From Polyangiaceae bacterium (GTDB lineage: Bacteria; Myxococcota_A; Polyangia; Polyangiales; Polyangiaceae), in NCBI GenBank assembly GCA_025936115.1, contig JAICTZ010000012.1, positions 62,001-126,000 of the forward strand: a DNA stretch of 64,000 nucleotides, written 5' to 3'. The translations under genes and the position numbers were made by a program. Shown here one piece after another: positions 1 to 9,359 of this stretch. Positions within the stretch are counted from its first letter, which is position 1. Each line of letters begins with the position of its first letter. The notes beneath the pieces were generated by a model. That model did not search any database, was not told the DNA's origin, and saw nothing but the letters and a program-made list of their open reading frames with translations.

Positions 1-1802
1 CGGTCGAGCGCGTCGCGATGATCGCGCACGACCTTGAGCGCGGCTTCTCGCGCTTCGCTCAAGATGCGGCGCGTCTCGCTTTCGATCATGTGAACGGTCG
101 CGTCGCTCGTCGCGCCCTCGGTCGCGAGCATTTGCCCGAGGAACGGGTGTTCGGTGCGATGCTCGTGGTAGACGGGGCCGATCTTTTCGCTCATGCCCCA
201 GTGCGCGACCATCTTGAAGGCGAGCTCGCTCGCGCGCTTCAAGTCGTTTTCGGCGCCGGAGGACGTGTCGCCGAGGACGACGCGTTCGGCGGAGTGTCCG
301 CCCAGCATGACGCGGAGGTTATCGGCGAGCTGCGGCTCGGTGTAGATGTGACGATCGCCGCCCGGGCTCTGCTGCGTCACGCCGAGCGCCATGCCGCGCG
401 GAATGATGCTGACGCGCTGCGGCGGTTCGGCGTTCGGCGAGAAATGGGCGACGACGGCGTGACCGGCTTCGTGCACGGCGATGCGGCGCTTCTCCGCCGG
501 GTCGAGCTTGGTCTCGCGCGGATCACCGAGCACGATCTTGTCGTAGGCCGACAGGAAGTCGGCCATGCTGATGGTTTCGGCGCCGCGGCGCGTGGCGTTG
601 AGCGCGGCCTCGTTCGCGAGGTTGGCGAGATCGGCGCCCGAGAAACCGGGCGTATTGCCCGCGATTTCGTCGAGATCGAGGTCTTGGTCCAGGGGCTTGC
701 CGCGGGTGTGCACGTCGAGGATCGCGCGCCGGGCCGCGAGCTCGGGACGGTCGATGATCACGCGCCGGTCGAAGCGTCCCGGACGGAGCAGCGCGGGATC
801 GAGCACGTCGGGCCGGTTGGTCGCCGCGAGCACGATCGTGAGATCGTTGCGCGAGAAACCGTCCATCTCCGAGAGCAGCTGGTTCAAGGTCTGCTCGCGC
901 TCGTCGTGACCGCCGCCGAGACCCGAGCCGCGCGAGCGGCCGACGGCGTCGATCTCGTCGATGAACACGATGGCGGGGGCGACCTTCTTGGTCTCCTCGA
1001 ACAGCTCGCGCACGCGCGACGCGCCGACGCCCACGAAGAGCTCGATGAATTCGGAACCGTTGATGGAGAAGAACGGTACGCCGGCTTCGCCCGCGACGGC
1101 ACGCGCGAGCAGCGTCTTACCCGTGCCGGGCGGCCCCACGAGCAACACCCCCCGCGGCACCTTGCCGCCGAGCTTACGGAAGCGCTGCGGCTCCTTCAAA
1201 AATTGCACGATCTCCTGCAAATCGCGCTTGGCCGACTGCAGGCCCGCGACGTCGTCGAAACGGACGGGCACTTCGCTCTCTTTTTCGAAACGACGCGAAC
1301 GGCCGCGCATCATCGCGAGCGGACCGCCGGGGCCCATCATGTTCGTGGCGCGACGCGAGAGCCAAATCCACACAGCGCTGATGAGCAAGAGCGGTAGAAA
1401 CGAGAGGGCGATCTGAAAAATCGCCGGCTGCTCCTCGCTGCGTACTTCGACGACCACGCCTTTGTTGCGAAGTAGCGGCAGGAGGTCCCGATCTTCCTGC
1501 GCTGGGAGCACGGTGCGAAACGCGCGCGTCTGCCGGCCGTTCACGGTCGTCGGTTGCTTGAAGGTGCCGGTGACCGTTTGCCCCTTGATGACGACGTGCT
1601 CGATGGTCTGAGCGTCGATGTCCTTGTAGAACGCGGAGTACGAGAGCTGCGGCTCACCGCCGCCCGTGCCGAAGTAGTTCGTGAGACTCCACGAAGCGAC
1701 GAGCAGGCCCGCCAAGAGCACCCACGCGTACCAGCCGGAGCGCGCGGGGGGCGGTGTCTTCTGCGGCTGGTTCGGGGGACCCGGGACTACGCTGTTTCCC
1801 AT
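1..1802 (-). CDS. ftsH: ATP-dependent zinc metalloprotease FtsH (3' end cut by window edge)
   Basis: Membrane-anchored AAA+ protease that extracts and degrades damaged or short-lived membrane and cytosolic proteins. About 600 residues are visible. There is a first membrane segment near residues 25-45, a short periplasmic domain, and a second membrane segment near 130-150. Then come the AAA module with Walker A GPPGTGKT (about residue 222), Walker [12 protein letters not shown], the second region of homology [19 protein letters not shown], and the zinc-binding HEAGH at about residue 444. The [11 protein letters not shown] segment supplies the third-ligand region. The start ATG at 1802 opens with MGNSVVPGP, giving a proline-rich cytosolic leader before the first membrane segment. 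Family members are usually 610-650 residues, so little is missing. Nothing recognisable lies between it and the GtrA gene (1803-2029). Confidence 0.97.
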   Translation of the reverse strand, partial: MGNSVVPGPPNQPQKTPPPARSGWYAWVLLAGLLVASWSLTNYFGTGGGEPQLSYSAFYKDIDAQTIEHVVIKGQTVTGTFKQPTTVNGRQTRAFRTVLPAQEDRDLLPLLRNKGVVVEVRSEEQPAIFQIALSFLPLLLISAVWIWLSRRATNMMGPGGPLAMMRGRSRRFEKESEVPVRFDDVAGLQSAKRDLQEIVQFLKEPQRFRKLGGKVPRGVLLVGPPGTGKTLLARAVAGEAGVPFFSINGSEFIELFVGVGASRVRELFEETKKVAPAIVFIDEIDAVGRSRGSGLGGGHDEREQTLNQLLSEMDGFSRNDLTIVLAATNRPDVLDPALLRPGRFDRRVIIDRPELAARRAILDVHTRGKPLDQDLDLDEIAGNTPGFSGADLANLANEAALNATRRGAETISMADFLSAYDKIVLGDPRETKLDPAEKRRIAVHEAGHAVVAHFSPNAEPPQRVSIIPRGMALGVTQQSPGGDRHIYTEPQLADNLRVMLGGHSAERVVLGDTSSGAENDLKRASELAFKMVAHWGMSEKIGPVYHEHRTEHPFLGQMLATEGATSDATVHMIESETRRILSEAREAALKVVRDHRDALD

Positions 1803-2029
1803 TTTGCCTCAACGTAAGGACGCTGCACTCTTCTGTCCATTCGACCCGCATCTCGCCGTCGGTCTCGACCCCGGATTCGGGGAAAAACGCCCGCATTGTC
1901 CCAGGATGGCGCCACCGGCACGGCCGAGATTTGCCGGGCGGGTTCTACGCGTCTTCGTAAAAAACGCGACTCGGACCACATGTTTCCGGCCTGAGCAGGA
2001 GTCGTGCCAGTGATCACCCGCGAGGTCCG

Positions 2030-2428
2030 TCAGAGCGCGGAGCTCGGCTTACGAAACACGAAATGCCAGAGCGGGAAGCTGTATGCGAGCCAGACCACGT
2101 TCGTGACGATCAGACGACTCACGACGTAGTGCGCCGCCGCCAGAGGCACGAGTCGTAGCAGCAGATCGAAGAGCAACGCCGTGAGCGCGAAGCCGCCGAG
2201 CTGCACGAGCGCGAACAGCCCGAGCTCGCGCAGGCTCGGTTTGCCGCCGCTCTGAAACGCGAGGTACTTCTGTCCGAAGAACATCACGATCGCGCCGAGG
2301 GCGAGCGCCGGCACGCTCGCGGCGCGCGGCGGGACCGCGGCGACTTGCACGAGCAGGGTGAGCGTTGCGAGATCCGTCCCCGCCGCGAGCGCGCCCGCGC
2401 CGCCCGACCGCAGCAGTCGCGTCAGCAC
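2030..2428 (-). CDS. GtrA-like small membrane protein
   Basis: A 132-residue, very hydrophobic protein with four predicted membrane segments, including TLLVQVAAV, ALALGAIVMFFGQKYLAF, FALVQLGGFALTALLF and LIVTNVVWLAYSFPLWHFVF. The FGQKYLAF and NVVWLAYSFPLWHFVF segments match the GtrA family. Such proteins are thought to help move lipid-linked sugars across the membrane or to serve other cell-envelope roles. The GTG start at 2428 lies 24 bases after the DUF1552 gene, in the same direction, so it is probably the last gene of that operon. No glycosyltransferase partner is next to it, so the substrate cannot be guessed. Confidence 0.8.
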   Translation of the reverse strand: MLTRLLRSGGAGALAAGTDLATLTLLVQVAAVPPRAASVPALALGAIVMFFGQKYLAFQSGGKPSLRELGLFALVQLGGFALTALLFDLLLRLVPLAAAHYVVSRLIVTNVVWLAYSFPLWHFVFRKPSSAL

Positions 2429-2452
2429 TCGTAACGTCGAGGCGAGCTCGCC

Positions 2453-3796
2453 TCAGGTGAGGGCCTTGAGCGGCCCGGTGCAGTATTCTTTGCGGCCGAA
2501 GGTCGTGGCAGAGACGCCCATCGCGTTCTGGAGCGTCACGAGCAGGTCGCAGTGCGACGGATTCTTGCCGCCCTCGGCGCAATCGACGTAGCGCCCGGTC
2601 TGGAAATGCCAGCCGCCGCCCATGAGCAGGATGGGCATGTTGGTGTGGGAGTGGACGTTGCCCTCCGAGACCTCGGTCGACCACATGAGCAGGGTACTGT
2701 CGGCGATCGTCGTGTCGCCCTCGGTGACGCTAGCGAGGTTGTCGTAAAGGCGCGCGATGAGCCCGGAGTGCCATTGCGCGCGCGCCACGAGCTCGCTGTG
2801 CGCGTCCGGGTCGTCCGGCGACATGTGCGAGAGTGGATGGCCTTCGCCCATGCTGTTGAGCCACGGATAACGGATACGGTTGAGTCCCGTCGAAACCTCG
2901 AAGCTTGCGACTCGAGCGAGATCGCATGCGAACGCGATCGAGAGCAGGTCGATCTCGAGCTCGGCGATGGTCGGCATGTCGGTTTCGCTCGTCGGATCGA
3001 GCGTGCTCGGCTGCGCGGGCTTCGTACAAGCGATGGACGTCTGGCTCAGGCGGTGTTCGACGTCGCGGACGAGCGTGAGGTGCGCGTCGAGCCGCTGTTT
3101 GTCGTCCGAGGAAACGCGCTTTTCGAGCTCGGCGATCTGGCTGCCCACGGCGTCGAGGACGCTGCGACGTTCGGCGAGCATCGGATCGCTAGGCATCGTG
3201 CCCGACTGATCGGGCGTGACGAGGTCCTTGAAGATGCGGTTATAAACGTCGAGCGGCTGGAGCATGGGCGGCAGCGGCGCGCCCGCACCCGAATAGGCGA
3301 TGCGGCCCTGCACGTCATTTTCAGTGGCGCGCACGCCGAGCTCGAGGCTCGCGTGCGGTGTATTCAGGCCGATTTGACCCGCGATCACCTGATCCACGCT
3401 GATGCCGTCGGCCCAGCCCGCCGTCGAACCGCAGCCGTCGACGAAGTCGCCCTCCTGCAGGTATTGGCCCGTGAAGAGCGTGCCGATACCGCGCTGATGC
3501 GGGCCGCCGGGTCCAGCGCCCGCCGACTGCAAATCGACGTTTTTGAGCAGCGTCATCCTGCTCTGGTGCGCTGCGAGCGGCTGATGGATGTCGTTCAGCG
3601 TGAAGCTCGTCCCGCTGCTGGCCGTGGGCCACCACGCGCTGTGGATCTGGCCGTTCGGCGTGTAGAACGTGACGAAGCGGCGGATGGGATCGGCGGCCTG
3701 GCCACGCGCGCGGAGCGACGGCAAGAGCGGCAGCGCAACGGCGAGACCGGACGCCGCGCGGAGGAAGATTCTGCGGTCGAAGCGCCGTCCTCTCAT
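2453..3796 (-). CDS. DUF1552 family exported protein
   Basis: A 447-residue protein. The N-terminus FDRRIFLRAASGLAVALPLLP has a twin-arginine-like motif followed by a hydrophobic stretch, suggesting Tat export. The body matches DUF1552: a FVTFYTPNGQ opening, GPGGPHQRGIGTLFTG, and near the C-terminus HTNMPILLMGGGWHFQTGRY. Function is not established for the family. It is found almost always beside DUF1592-type proteins in planctomycetes and myxobacteria, as here. The start ATG at 3796 overlaps the TGA of the upstream gene as ATGA, which fixes the start and implies translational coupling. A longer frame upstream of this ATG only reads the neighbour's DNA in the wrong frame. Confidence 0.85.
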   Translation of the reverse strand: MRGRRFDRRIFLRAASGLAVALPLLPSLRARGQAADPIRRFVTFYTPNGQIHSAWWPTASSGTSFTLNDIHQPLAAHQSRMTLLKNVDLQSAGAGPGGPHQRGIGTLFTGQYLQEGDFVDGCGSTAGWADGISVDQVIAGQIGLNTPHASLELGVRATENDVQGRIAYSGAGAPLPPMLQPLDVYNRIFKDLVTPDQSGTMPSDPMLAERRSVLDAVGSQIAELEKRVSSDDKQRLDAHLTLVRDVEHRLSQTSIACTKPAQPSTLDPTSETDMPTIAELEIDLLSIAFACDLARVASFEVSTGLNRIRYPWLNSMGEGHPLSHMSPDDPDAHSELVARAQWHSGLIARLYDNLASVTEGDTTIADSTLLMWSTEVSEGNVHSHTNMPILLMGGGWHFQTGRYVDCAEGGKNPSHCDLLVTLQNAMGVSATTFGRKEYCTGPLKALT

Positions 3797-5478
3797 GGGT
3801 TCTCCAGCGCGGGCCGGTAGCGGAACGCGTCGCTCAGCGTGATCCCGACCAAGAGCTCGCGGAAGGAGCCGTTGCTCGACGTGAAGCGCGACTTCACGTC
3901 GCTCAGGCTGCACTGATCCGTCGTGTCTTCCACGCGGCCCATCGCGTAGCGGTACCACTGCGTCGCGATGCAATCGCGCGCGAGCGGACTGTTCGCGAGC
4001 TTCTGCGAGAGCTCGAGCGCGCCGCTGAACGTCCCGTCGAGCGTCGTGTCGCCGGTGTCCAAGACCTCACCCGAGTCATCGACCGGCAGGTTGTTTTCGG
4101 TCTGCCGGTAACGACCGAGCTGATCGAAGCGCTCGAAGCCGAAGCCGATGCCGTCGAGCACGACGTGGCACCCGGCGCAGTTCGGGTCTTTGGTGTGCTG
4201 AGCGAAACGCTCGCGCGTCGTGGCCGTCTGGTCGACCTCGGGCGGTACGGCGGCGACGTTCGGCGGTGGCGGCTGAACGTCGAGGCAAAGCAGCTGCTGC
4301 AGCACGAAGACGCCGCGGAGCACCGGCGCGGACTGATCGGCGTGCGCCAAGAGCGCCATCAGCGCCGGTTGCGTCAAGAGGCCGCTGCGCTGGGTGGGCA
4401 CGCTCACCGGCGTGCTCGCGTCCGTCGCGCTCAGGCCGTAAAGAGTCGCGAGCTTGCTGCTCAAGAAGAGCTTGGGCGAGGTGTAAAGGCCGTTCACCGT
4501 GCCGCCGTTCCAGATCGCGTCGTCGAGGAACGACGTGAGGGACGCCTTCCAATCCGGTACGAGCTCCGTCGCGCCGAAATTCTCGTCGTTGGCTTGGCGC
4601 GCGGCGCCGTCGAGCCGCGCGAGGCCGAGCCATTGACCGAGGAAGTCTTGCGCCATTTGACGGGCGCGCGGCGTCTCGAGCAGGCGGCGTGCTTGCGCTT
4701 CGACTTGGGCGGTCGTCGCGAGCTGGTTGCTCGCTGCCGCGGCGAGCAACGTGTCGTCCGGGGTCGTGTTCGTGAGGAAGTAAGAGAGCCGCGACGCGAG
4801 CTCGCTCGGGCCGAGCGCGATGGCGCCGGTCTCGGTCGTCGGGGCATGCACCGCGTCGACGCGGTAGAGAAACTGCGGCGATTGCAGCATGGCTCGCAGC
4901 GTGAGCTCGACGGCCTTCGGATAACCTTGGGGGAGCGTCGCGTTGAAGAGCGTGTTGAAGATGCCGGCTTCGCCGTCGGTGAGCGCGCGGCGGAAGACTT
5001 TGGCGCCGAAGGTTTGGATGAAAGTGCTGCCGCACGTCGCGTTGTCGGTGCCGGCGGCGCAGGGGGCGATGGTGCCTAGACGCGTCGCCACGGCTGTCGC
5101 GGCGAGTGACTCGGCGGCCGTTTGGTACGCTTCGACGAGACGGGGGTTCGCCTGGTTGGCAGCGACGTTGTTGCTGAAGCCGACGACGTCGTTTTCTGCG
5201 GGAAACTGCTGCGAAGGGCGCGTCGTGTCTCCGAGCAGATCGGCGACGGTGTTGTCGTACTGCACGTGCGTGAGCAAGCGCAGCGGCGCGACGCCGGGCG
5301 ACGGGCTCGTGCAGACCGGTGCGCCGCCCGAGCCTCCGCTCCCGCTCATGCCGGCCGTTCCCGCGCTCCCGCCGCTTCCCGCGTGCGCCATGTCCGGTGG
5401 CATCGTCGCCGGGGTGTTCGTACACGCCACGGCCCAGAGCGCGCAGAGGCCAAGCGAGCGTGCGGTGAGAGCCTTCAC
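3793..5478 (-). CDS. DUF1592/DUF1588-type exported lipoprotein
   Basis: A 561-residue protein with a lipoprotein signal ending WAVAC, then a Gly/Ser-rich linker (about residues 30-52). The module order is the usual planctomycete-type one. A DUF1587-like segment (PLRLLTHVQYDNTVADLLGD) is followed by DUF1595-like (FGAKVFRRALTDGE), DUF1592 (LRAMLQSPQFLYRVD, SRLSYFLTNTTPDD) and DUF1588 (RSGLLTQPALMALLAH). DUF1588 contains a CAGCH motif that resembles a c-type haem site. A DUF1585-like tail (LARDCIATQWYRYAMGR) ends the protein. Function of the family is unknown; a redox or polymer-degrading role has been suggested from context only. It is the first gene of the operon with DUF1552 and GtrA. Confidence 0.85.
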   Translation of the reverse strand: MKALTARSLGLCALWAVACTNTPATMPPDMAHAGSGGSAGTAGMSGSGGSGGAPVCTSPSPGVAPLRLLTHVQYDNTVADLLGDTTRPSQQFPAENDVVGFSNNVAANQANPRLVEAYQTAAESLAATAVATRLGTIAPCAAGTDNATCGSTFIQTFGAKVFRRALTDGEAGIFNTLFNATLPQGYPKAVELTLRAMLQSPQFLYRVDAVHAPTTETGAIALGPSELASRLSYFLTNTTPDDTLLAAAASNQLATTAQVEAQARRLLETPRARQMAQDFLGQWLGLARLDGAARQANDENFGATELVPDWKASLTSFLDDAIWNGGTVNGLYTSPKLFLSSKLATLYGLSATDASTPVSVPTQRSGLLTQPALMALLAHADQSAPVLRGVFVLQQLLCLDVQPPPPNVAAVPPEVDQTATTRERFAQHTKDPNCAGCHVVLDGIGFGFERFDQLGRYRQTENNLPVDDSGEVLDTGDTTLDGTFSGALELSQKLANSPLARDCIATQWYRYAMGRVEDTTDQCSLSDVKSRFTSSNGSFRELLVGITLSDAFRYRPALENP

Positions 5479-5696
5479 GATGCGTCCGGTTTAAAAGTAC
5501 CCAGAGCGTGCACCGCACCGTCGAACCCGTCAAATAGCAAAGAAATTTCCGCCTGGGCCGGCGCACGCATTGCGCGCCGCGCGTCGTCGCCGCGGCGCCC
5601 CCGCGCGTCTCGCCGCGAACGGGGTCTCGGCGATGCCGAGGGCGTGGCATTTCTCACTCCAGGGCGCGTCGTGTACGCTACGCGCGGAGACCACGC

Positions 5697-5984
5697 ATGC
5701 AGCGCACCGCCACCCTCTCGCTCGCGAGCCTCGTCCTTGGACTTCTCGTGACCGGGTGTCCCGACAAGAAAGTCGAAAAAGAGGAACCGGCCGGGGCCGC
5801 GGCGCCCGCGCTGCCGAAGGCCGCCGCTCGGAACAGCGCCGACGACAAAGCCGCCGAAGAAGAGCATGGCGAGGACCCGGAGGAGCACGCGGCCGACGAG
5901 GGCAAAGAAGAGAAGCGCCCCCGCAAGCGCCGGACGGACAAGAAAGAACAAGCCGGGGAAGACAAGGATCAGGGCGGCTGGTAG
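5697..5984 (+). CDS. Small highly charged lipoprotein
   Basis: A 95-residue protein. Residues 1-21 form a lipoprotein signal with lipobox LVTGC. The mature part is almost all Lys, Glu, Asp, Arg and Ala (for example EEEHGEDPEEH and KRPRKRRTDKKE) and is probably disordered. No enzyme motif is visible. It stands alone, divergent from the DUF1592 operon and about 80 bases before glyS. It could be an envelope spacer or a protein that interacts with the cell wall; I do not recognise a family. The lipobox and high third-position GC support it being real. Confidence 0.65.
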   Translation: MQRTATLSLASLVLGLLVTGCPDKKVEKEEPAGAAAPALPKAAARNSADDKAAEEEHGEDPEEHAADEGKEEKRPRKRRTDKKEQAGEDKDQGGW

Positions 5985-6063
5985 GCGCGGCAGCGGGGCG
6001 GGGGATTCGGTCGTGGTATAGACGCCGTTTTCATGCCGGTTCGCCGGCCAGGAAGGTGCTCCC

Positions 6064-7761
6064 GTGTCTGACGCTACCGTGATGGACAAGATCGTCTCGC
6101 TCTGCAAACGACGAGGCTTCATCTACCCGGCGAGCGAGATCTACGGCGGCATCAACGGCTTCTGGGATTACGGGCCGCTCGGCGTGCTGCTGAAAAATAA
6201 CATCCGCGACTCGTGGTGGCGGTCGATGGTCGAATGTCCGCCGATCGGACCCGACGGTCATCCGATCGAGATGGTCGGCCTCGACTCGGCGATCATCCAA
6301 CATCCGAAAACGTGGGTCGCGAGCGGCCACGTCGGTGGCTTCGCCGACCCGATGAGCACCTGCCGCCAGTGCAAGCGTCTCTTCCGTTCCGACCACGTGC
6401 CGGAGATGCTGCGCGAGGCCGAGTGGGTGAAATCGTTCATCACGGCCCTCGGCACGAGCGGCCTCGACGGCATGGTCGAATTCGACGCCGAATTTCCCGA
6501 AGGCGACGCGACCACGGCGGCGCTCCTGCGTTGGTCGCGCAAGGAGGGCAAGAAGCTTGCGCCGGGCATGGCGCTGGTGCGCAATTTTTCCGCCACGCTC
6601 GAAAGCATGCGCAAGAGCGTGCAGGAGGGACACGGGCAGCCGCTCGCCGGACGCACGGTCACGAATACGGTGGAGGCCCTGCTCCGCGCCGCGGCCCGTC
6701 CGTCCTCGAGCGAGCCGCCGGTCGTGCCGTGCCCGAACTGTGGCGGCGATCTCACCGAGCCGCGCCAGTTCAACCTGATGTTCGAGTCGCATGCCGGCGC
6801 CGTGCAGGACGATGCGAGCAAGGTGTACCTGCGGCCCGAAACGGCGCAGGGCATTTTCCTCAACTACAAGAACGTTCTCGACACCACGCGCGTGAAGATC
6901 CCGTTCGGCGTGGCTCAGATCGGCAAGAGCTTCCGTAACGAGGTCACGCCGCGCAACTTCGTCTTCCGCTCGCGCGAGTTCGAACAAATGGAGATGGAGT
7001 GGTTTTGCCACCCCGACGAAGCCAAGACGTGGTTCGAGTTCTGGAAGACCGAGCGCATGCGCTGGTGGCGTTCGCTCGGCGTCTCGGACACGAACCTGCG
7101 CTTCCGCGATCACGACCAGGACGAGCTTTCGCACTACTCGAAGATGACGGTGGACATCGAGTACAGATACCCGTTCACCGCGCCCGACTACGGCGAGCTC
7201 GAAGGCATCGCGCACCGGGGTAGCTTCGATCTCACGCAGCACCAGCAGCACTCGGGCCAAAAGCTCGACTACTTCGACCAGGAGCTCCAGCTGAGGCTCA
7301 AGGCCGAAGGCGTGGCGGACGAGGAAATCAAGAAGCGGAGCCGCTACATCCCGAACGTGATCGAGCCCGCGTCCGGCCTGACGCGCGCCGTGCTGCTGCT
7401 GCTTTGCGAGGGTTACGCGGAAGACGCGTCACGCGCGAGCCCCACCTACCTGAAGTTCGATCCCAAGGTGGCGCCCGTGAAGCTCGGCATTTTTCCGCTC
7501 GTCAACAGGGACGGCCTGCCCGAGATCGCCGAGAAGCTCTACACGGAGCTTCGCACGCAATTCATGTGCGAGTGCGACGCCAAGCAGTCGATCGGCAAGC
7601 GCTACGCGCGCATGGACGAAATCGGCACGCCCTTCTGCGTCACGGTCGACGGCCAGACGCTCGAGGACCAAACCGTGACGCTGCGCCACCGCGACACGGC
7701 GGCGCAGGAGCGCGTCGCGCTCGACAAGGTGCGCGAACGGATCGCGCCGAGCTTGGCCTAA
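6064..7761 (+). CDS. glyS: Glycyl-tRNA synthetase, dimeric type
   Basis: Class IIa enzyme that charges tRNA-Gly with glycine. The 565-residue chain shows the alpha2-type signature: IYGGINGFWDYGPLG, then MFESHAG, PETAQGIFLNYKNV, motif 2 (FRNEVTPRNFVFRSREFEQMEMEW), GIAHRGSFDLTQHQQHS and motif 3 (VIEPASGLTRAVLLLLCE). A C-terminal anticodon-binding domain follows. It is about 100 residues longer than the common ~460-residue form because of an insertion at about residues 100-235. That insertion carries two CxxC pairs (CRQC and CPNC), which could form a zinc ribbon. The GTG start at 6064 follows a GGAAGG ribosome-binding site by about six bases. An ATG at 6082 is the alternative. Confidence 0.96.
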   Translation: MSDATVMDKIVSLCKRRGFIYPASEIYGGINGFWDYGPLGVLLKNNIRDSWWRSMVECPPIGPDGHPIEMVGLDSAIIQHPKTWVASGHVGGFADPMSTCRQCKRLFRSDHVPEMLREAEWVKSFITALGTSGLDGMVEFDAEFPEGDATTAALLRWSRKEGKKLAPGMALVRNFSATLESMRKSVQEGHGQPLAGRTVTNTVEALLRAAARPSSSEPPVVPCPNCGGDLTEPRQFNLMFESHAGAVQDDASKVYLRPETAQGIFLNYKNVLDTTRVKIPFGVAQIGKSFRNEVTPRNFVFRSREFEQMEMEWFCHPDEAKTWFEFWKTERMRWWRSLGVSDTNLRFRDHDQDELSHYSKMTVDIEYRYPFTAPDYGELEGIAHRGSFDLTQHQQHSGQKLDYFDQELQLRLKAEGVADEEIKKRSRYIPNVIEPASGLTRAVLLLLCEGYAEDASRASPTYLKFDPKVAPVKLGIFPLVNRDGLPEIAEKLYTELRTQFMCECDAKQSIGKRYARMDEIGTPFCVTVDGQTLEDQTVTLRHRDTAAQERVALDKVRERIAPSLA

Positions 7762-7800
7762 AGGTGAGCGGTCTTGGAAGAGCAGATCTCGAGCGGCGTG

Positions 7801-7852
7801 AGCGGCCAAATCGCTAGCGCGAAAAACCGGCGAGGCCGGCGGTTGGGCCGCT
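7801..7852. repeat. Nested inverted repeat downstream of glyS
   Basis: A 7-base perfect inverted repeat, AGCGGCC (7801-7807) and GGCCGCT (7846-7852), encloses a second perfect hairpin CCGGC-gag-GCCGG (7827-7839). It lies between the stop of glyS and the end of the convergent MFS gene. It may be part of a transcription-ending region, but there is no T-run after it. Confidence 0.45.
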
Positions 7853-7888
7853 CGTACATGCGAGAGACGCTCTGACTTTCTGCAACGT

Positions 7889-7926
7889 CTTCAGCGGCCG
7901 GCTACAACGAACCAAGACCGCTGAAG
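7889..7926. terminator. Inverted repeat, possible bidirectional terminator
   Basis: A perfect 9-base inverted repeat, CTTCAGCGG (7889-7897) and CCGCTGAAG (7918-7926), with a 20-base loop. It sits between two convergent genes, where a two-way terminator is expected. The loop is long and no T-run follows, so Rho-independent action is uncertain. Confidence 0.4.
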
Positions 7927-7942
7927 TAGCCTAGGAGCTAGA

Positions 7943-9127
7943 CTAAAGACCGCTCAACTCGAGGCGACGCTGCGCCCCTCCGAGCGCGAGCGCGCCGCTC
8001 GCCACGACCAAACCGACGGCGATGAACGCCGCGGCGTAGCCATACGCCTCCGCGATGAGGCCACCGCACCACACGGCGGACATCGTCCCGGCGGCGAAGA
8101 ACGCCTGGGTGCGCGTGAGCGCCGAACCGGTGCGATCGGCGGGGGCATTTTCGACCGACAGGGCACAGAGCGCCGGCCACGCGAGGCCGTGGGCGAAGCC
8201 GAAGCCGAGCCCGAGCGGGAACAGCGTTGCGGGACGGAGCGCCGCGGCGACGAGCACCGTCAGCGCATAAACCGTGAGGGCAATGCGCGCGGCACGCCGC
8301 CGGCCCCAGCGGTCGACGGCGCTGCCGAGGCCGAGGCGCACGGCGAGGGCCGTCAGCGTGTAGCCGACGAACAGCGCCGCGACGTGCGAAGCGCCGAGCG
8401 ACAAGGCATACGGCTGCGTGAAGGTGACGAGCATGCCGAACCCCGCGCCCGCGGCGAAGGTCGCGTACCCCGCGCGCCAGCGCAGCGCGGTGGTCGTCTC
8501 GAGCGTGGCCGGAAGCGGGGCGTGAACGGGCGCGCCGACCTCGGGTTGCGTGAGGCTCACGCCGAGCGCAAATGCGCACGCGCCGCCCGCGACTTCGTAC
8601 GCGATGGGCCACCCGAACGCGTCGGCAAGGTGCTCGGTGGCCGAAGCGGCGACGGCGTTCATCATCAGCGAAGCCGCACCCGCCGTGCCGAAAGCGCGCC
8701 CGTGGTGCCCCGCTGGCACGAGGCGCGTCACGAACACCGCCGACCCGCTCACGATCAGCAGATTGCCGACTCCGTGAAGCGCGCGCAGGGCGTACGCGAA
8801 CGGCCCGACCGTGTTCAGGTAGCCGAAGCCGAGCGTGCTCGCGCCGAGTAGCGTGGCGCCGCCGATCATGGCGGCGCGGTGTGCGCCCCGGTCGAGCCAG
8901 GCTCCGCAGAGCGGTGCGAAAAGGATGGCGAAAATGGTCGGACAGGCGGCGAGGGCGCCGACTTCACGCGGGCCTGCGCCGAGGCTCACCGTCGCGAACT
9001 TCGGCACCAAAATCAGCGCCGCGTACGCGTAGCCGAACGCCATCTGGAACAGGAGCAGTTGCCTGAACCGTGGGTCGAGCCACTCGGAGTAGTGACTGAG
9101 CGGATGAGAGGAGGAAGAAGAGGCCAT
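7943..9127 (-). CDS. Major facilitator superfamily transporter
   Basis: A 394-residue inner-membrane protein with about 12 hydrophobic segments and the MFS loop motif after helix 2 (GAWLDRGAHRAAMIGGATLL), repeated in altered form in the second half (GSAVDRWGRRRAARIAL). This is typical of drug or metabolite exporters. The substrate cannot be read from the sequence, and no regulator lies next to it. I start it at the ATG at 9127 (MASSSSSHPLS). A TTG start at 9208 would add 27 residues that include an unneeded hydrophobic stretch. No clear ribosome-binding site precedes the ATG; instead a perfect hairpin lies right against it. Confidence 0.85.
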   Translation of the reverse strand: MASSSSSHPLSHYSEWLDPRFRQLLLFQMAFGYAYAALILVPKFATVSLGAGPREVGALAACPTIFAILFAPLCGAWLDRGAHRAAMIGGATLLGASTLGFGYLNTVGPFAYALRALHGVGNLLIVSGSAVFVTRLVPAGHHGRAFGTAGAASLMMNAVAASATEHLADAFGWPIAYEVAGGACAFALGVSLTQPEVGAPVHAPLPATLETTTALRWRAGYATFAAGAGFGMLVTFTQPYALSLGASHVAALFVGYTLTALAVRLGLGSAVDRWGRRRAARIALTVYALTVLVAAALRPATLFPLGLGFGFAHGLAWPALCALSVENAPADRTGSALTRTQAFFAAGTMSAVWCGGLIAEAYGYAAAFIAVGLVVASGALALGGAQRRLELSGL

Positions 9128-9145
9128 CTGGCTCGTGGGAGCCAG
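9128..9145. promoter_or_regulatory. Perfect hairpin directly before the MFS start codon
   Basis: CTGGCTC (9128-9134) and GAGCCAG (9139-9145) form a 7-bp stem with a 4-base loop, adjoining the start codon of the MFS gene. In the transcript it would occupy the position of the ribosome-binding site. It could therefore limit translation or be an operator. The rest of the 320-base gap (9128-9447) has a tRNA-like fragment and no gene I can support. Confidence 0.4.
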
Positions 9146-9359
9146 GAGGAGGAGGGAAGATCCGGCAACGCCTGCCCTCGACCGCCTGGCGGTGAGGGCT
9201 AACGTCAATCAGCGGATTAGCGTGACTGCGCGCCCTCGCCTGCCGGACGGCAGACGATCCAAAGCTTGTGGGCGTGCTTGCGCGTGGTCACGAGTATCCC
9301 GAGCGACTTTTTCTAGCGCTCCCTTCCGATTTCGTCAATGGTCCGGGCGAGGTCCCGCG

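Noticed and set aside
18-1397. Long plus-strand open frame opposite ftsH
   Set aside because: It is the antisense of ftsH in high-GC DNA; its product has no domain sense, whereas the minus strand encodes full FtsH motifs.
2552-3820. Plus-strand open frame opposite the DUF1552 gene
   Set aside because: Arg/Ala/Glu-rich composition with no motif, typical of a mirror frame.
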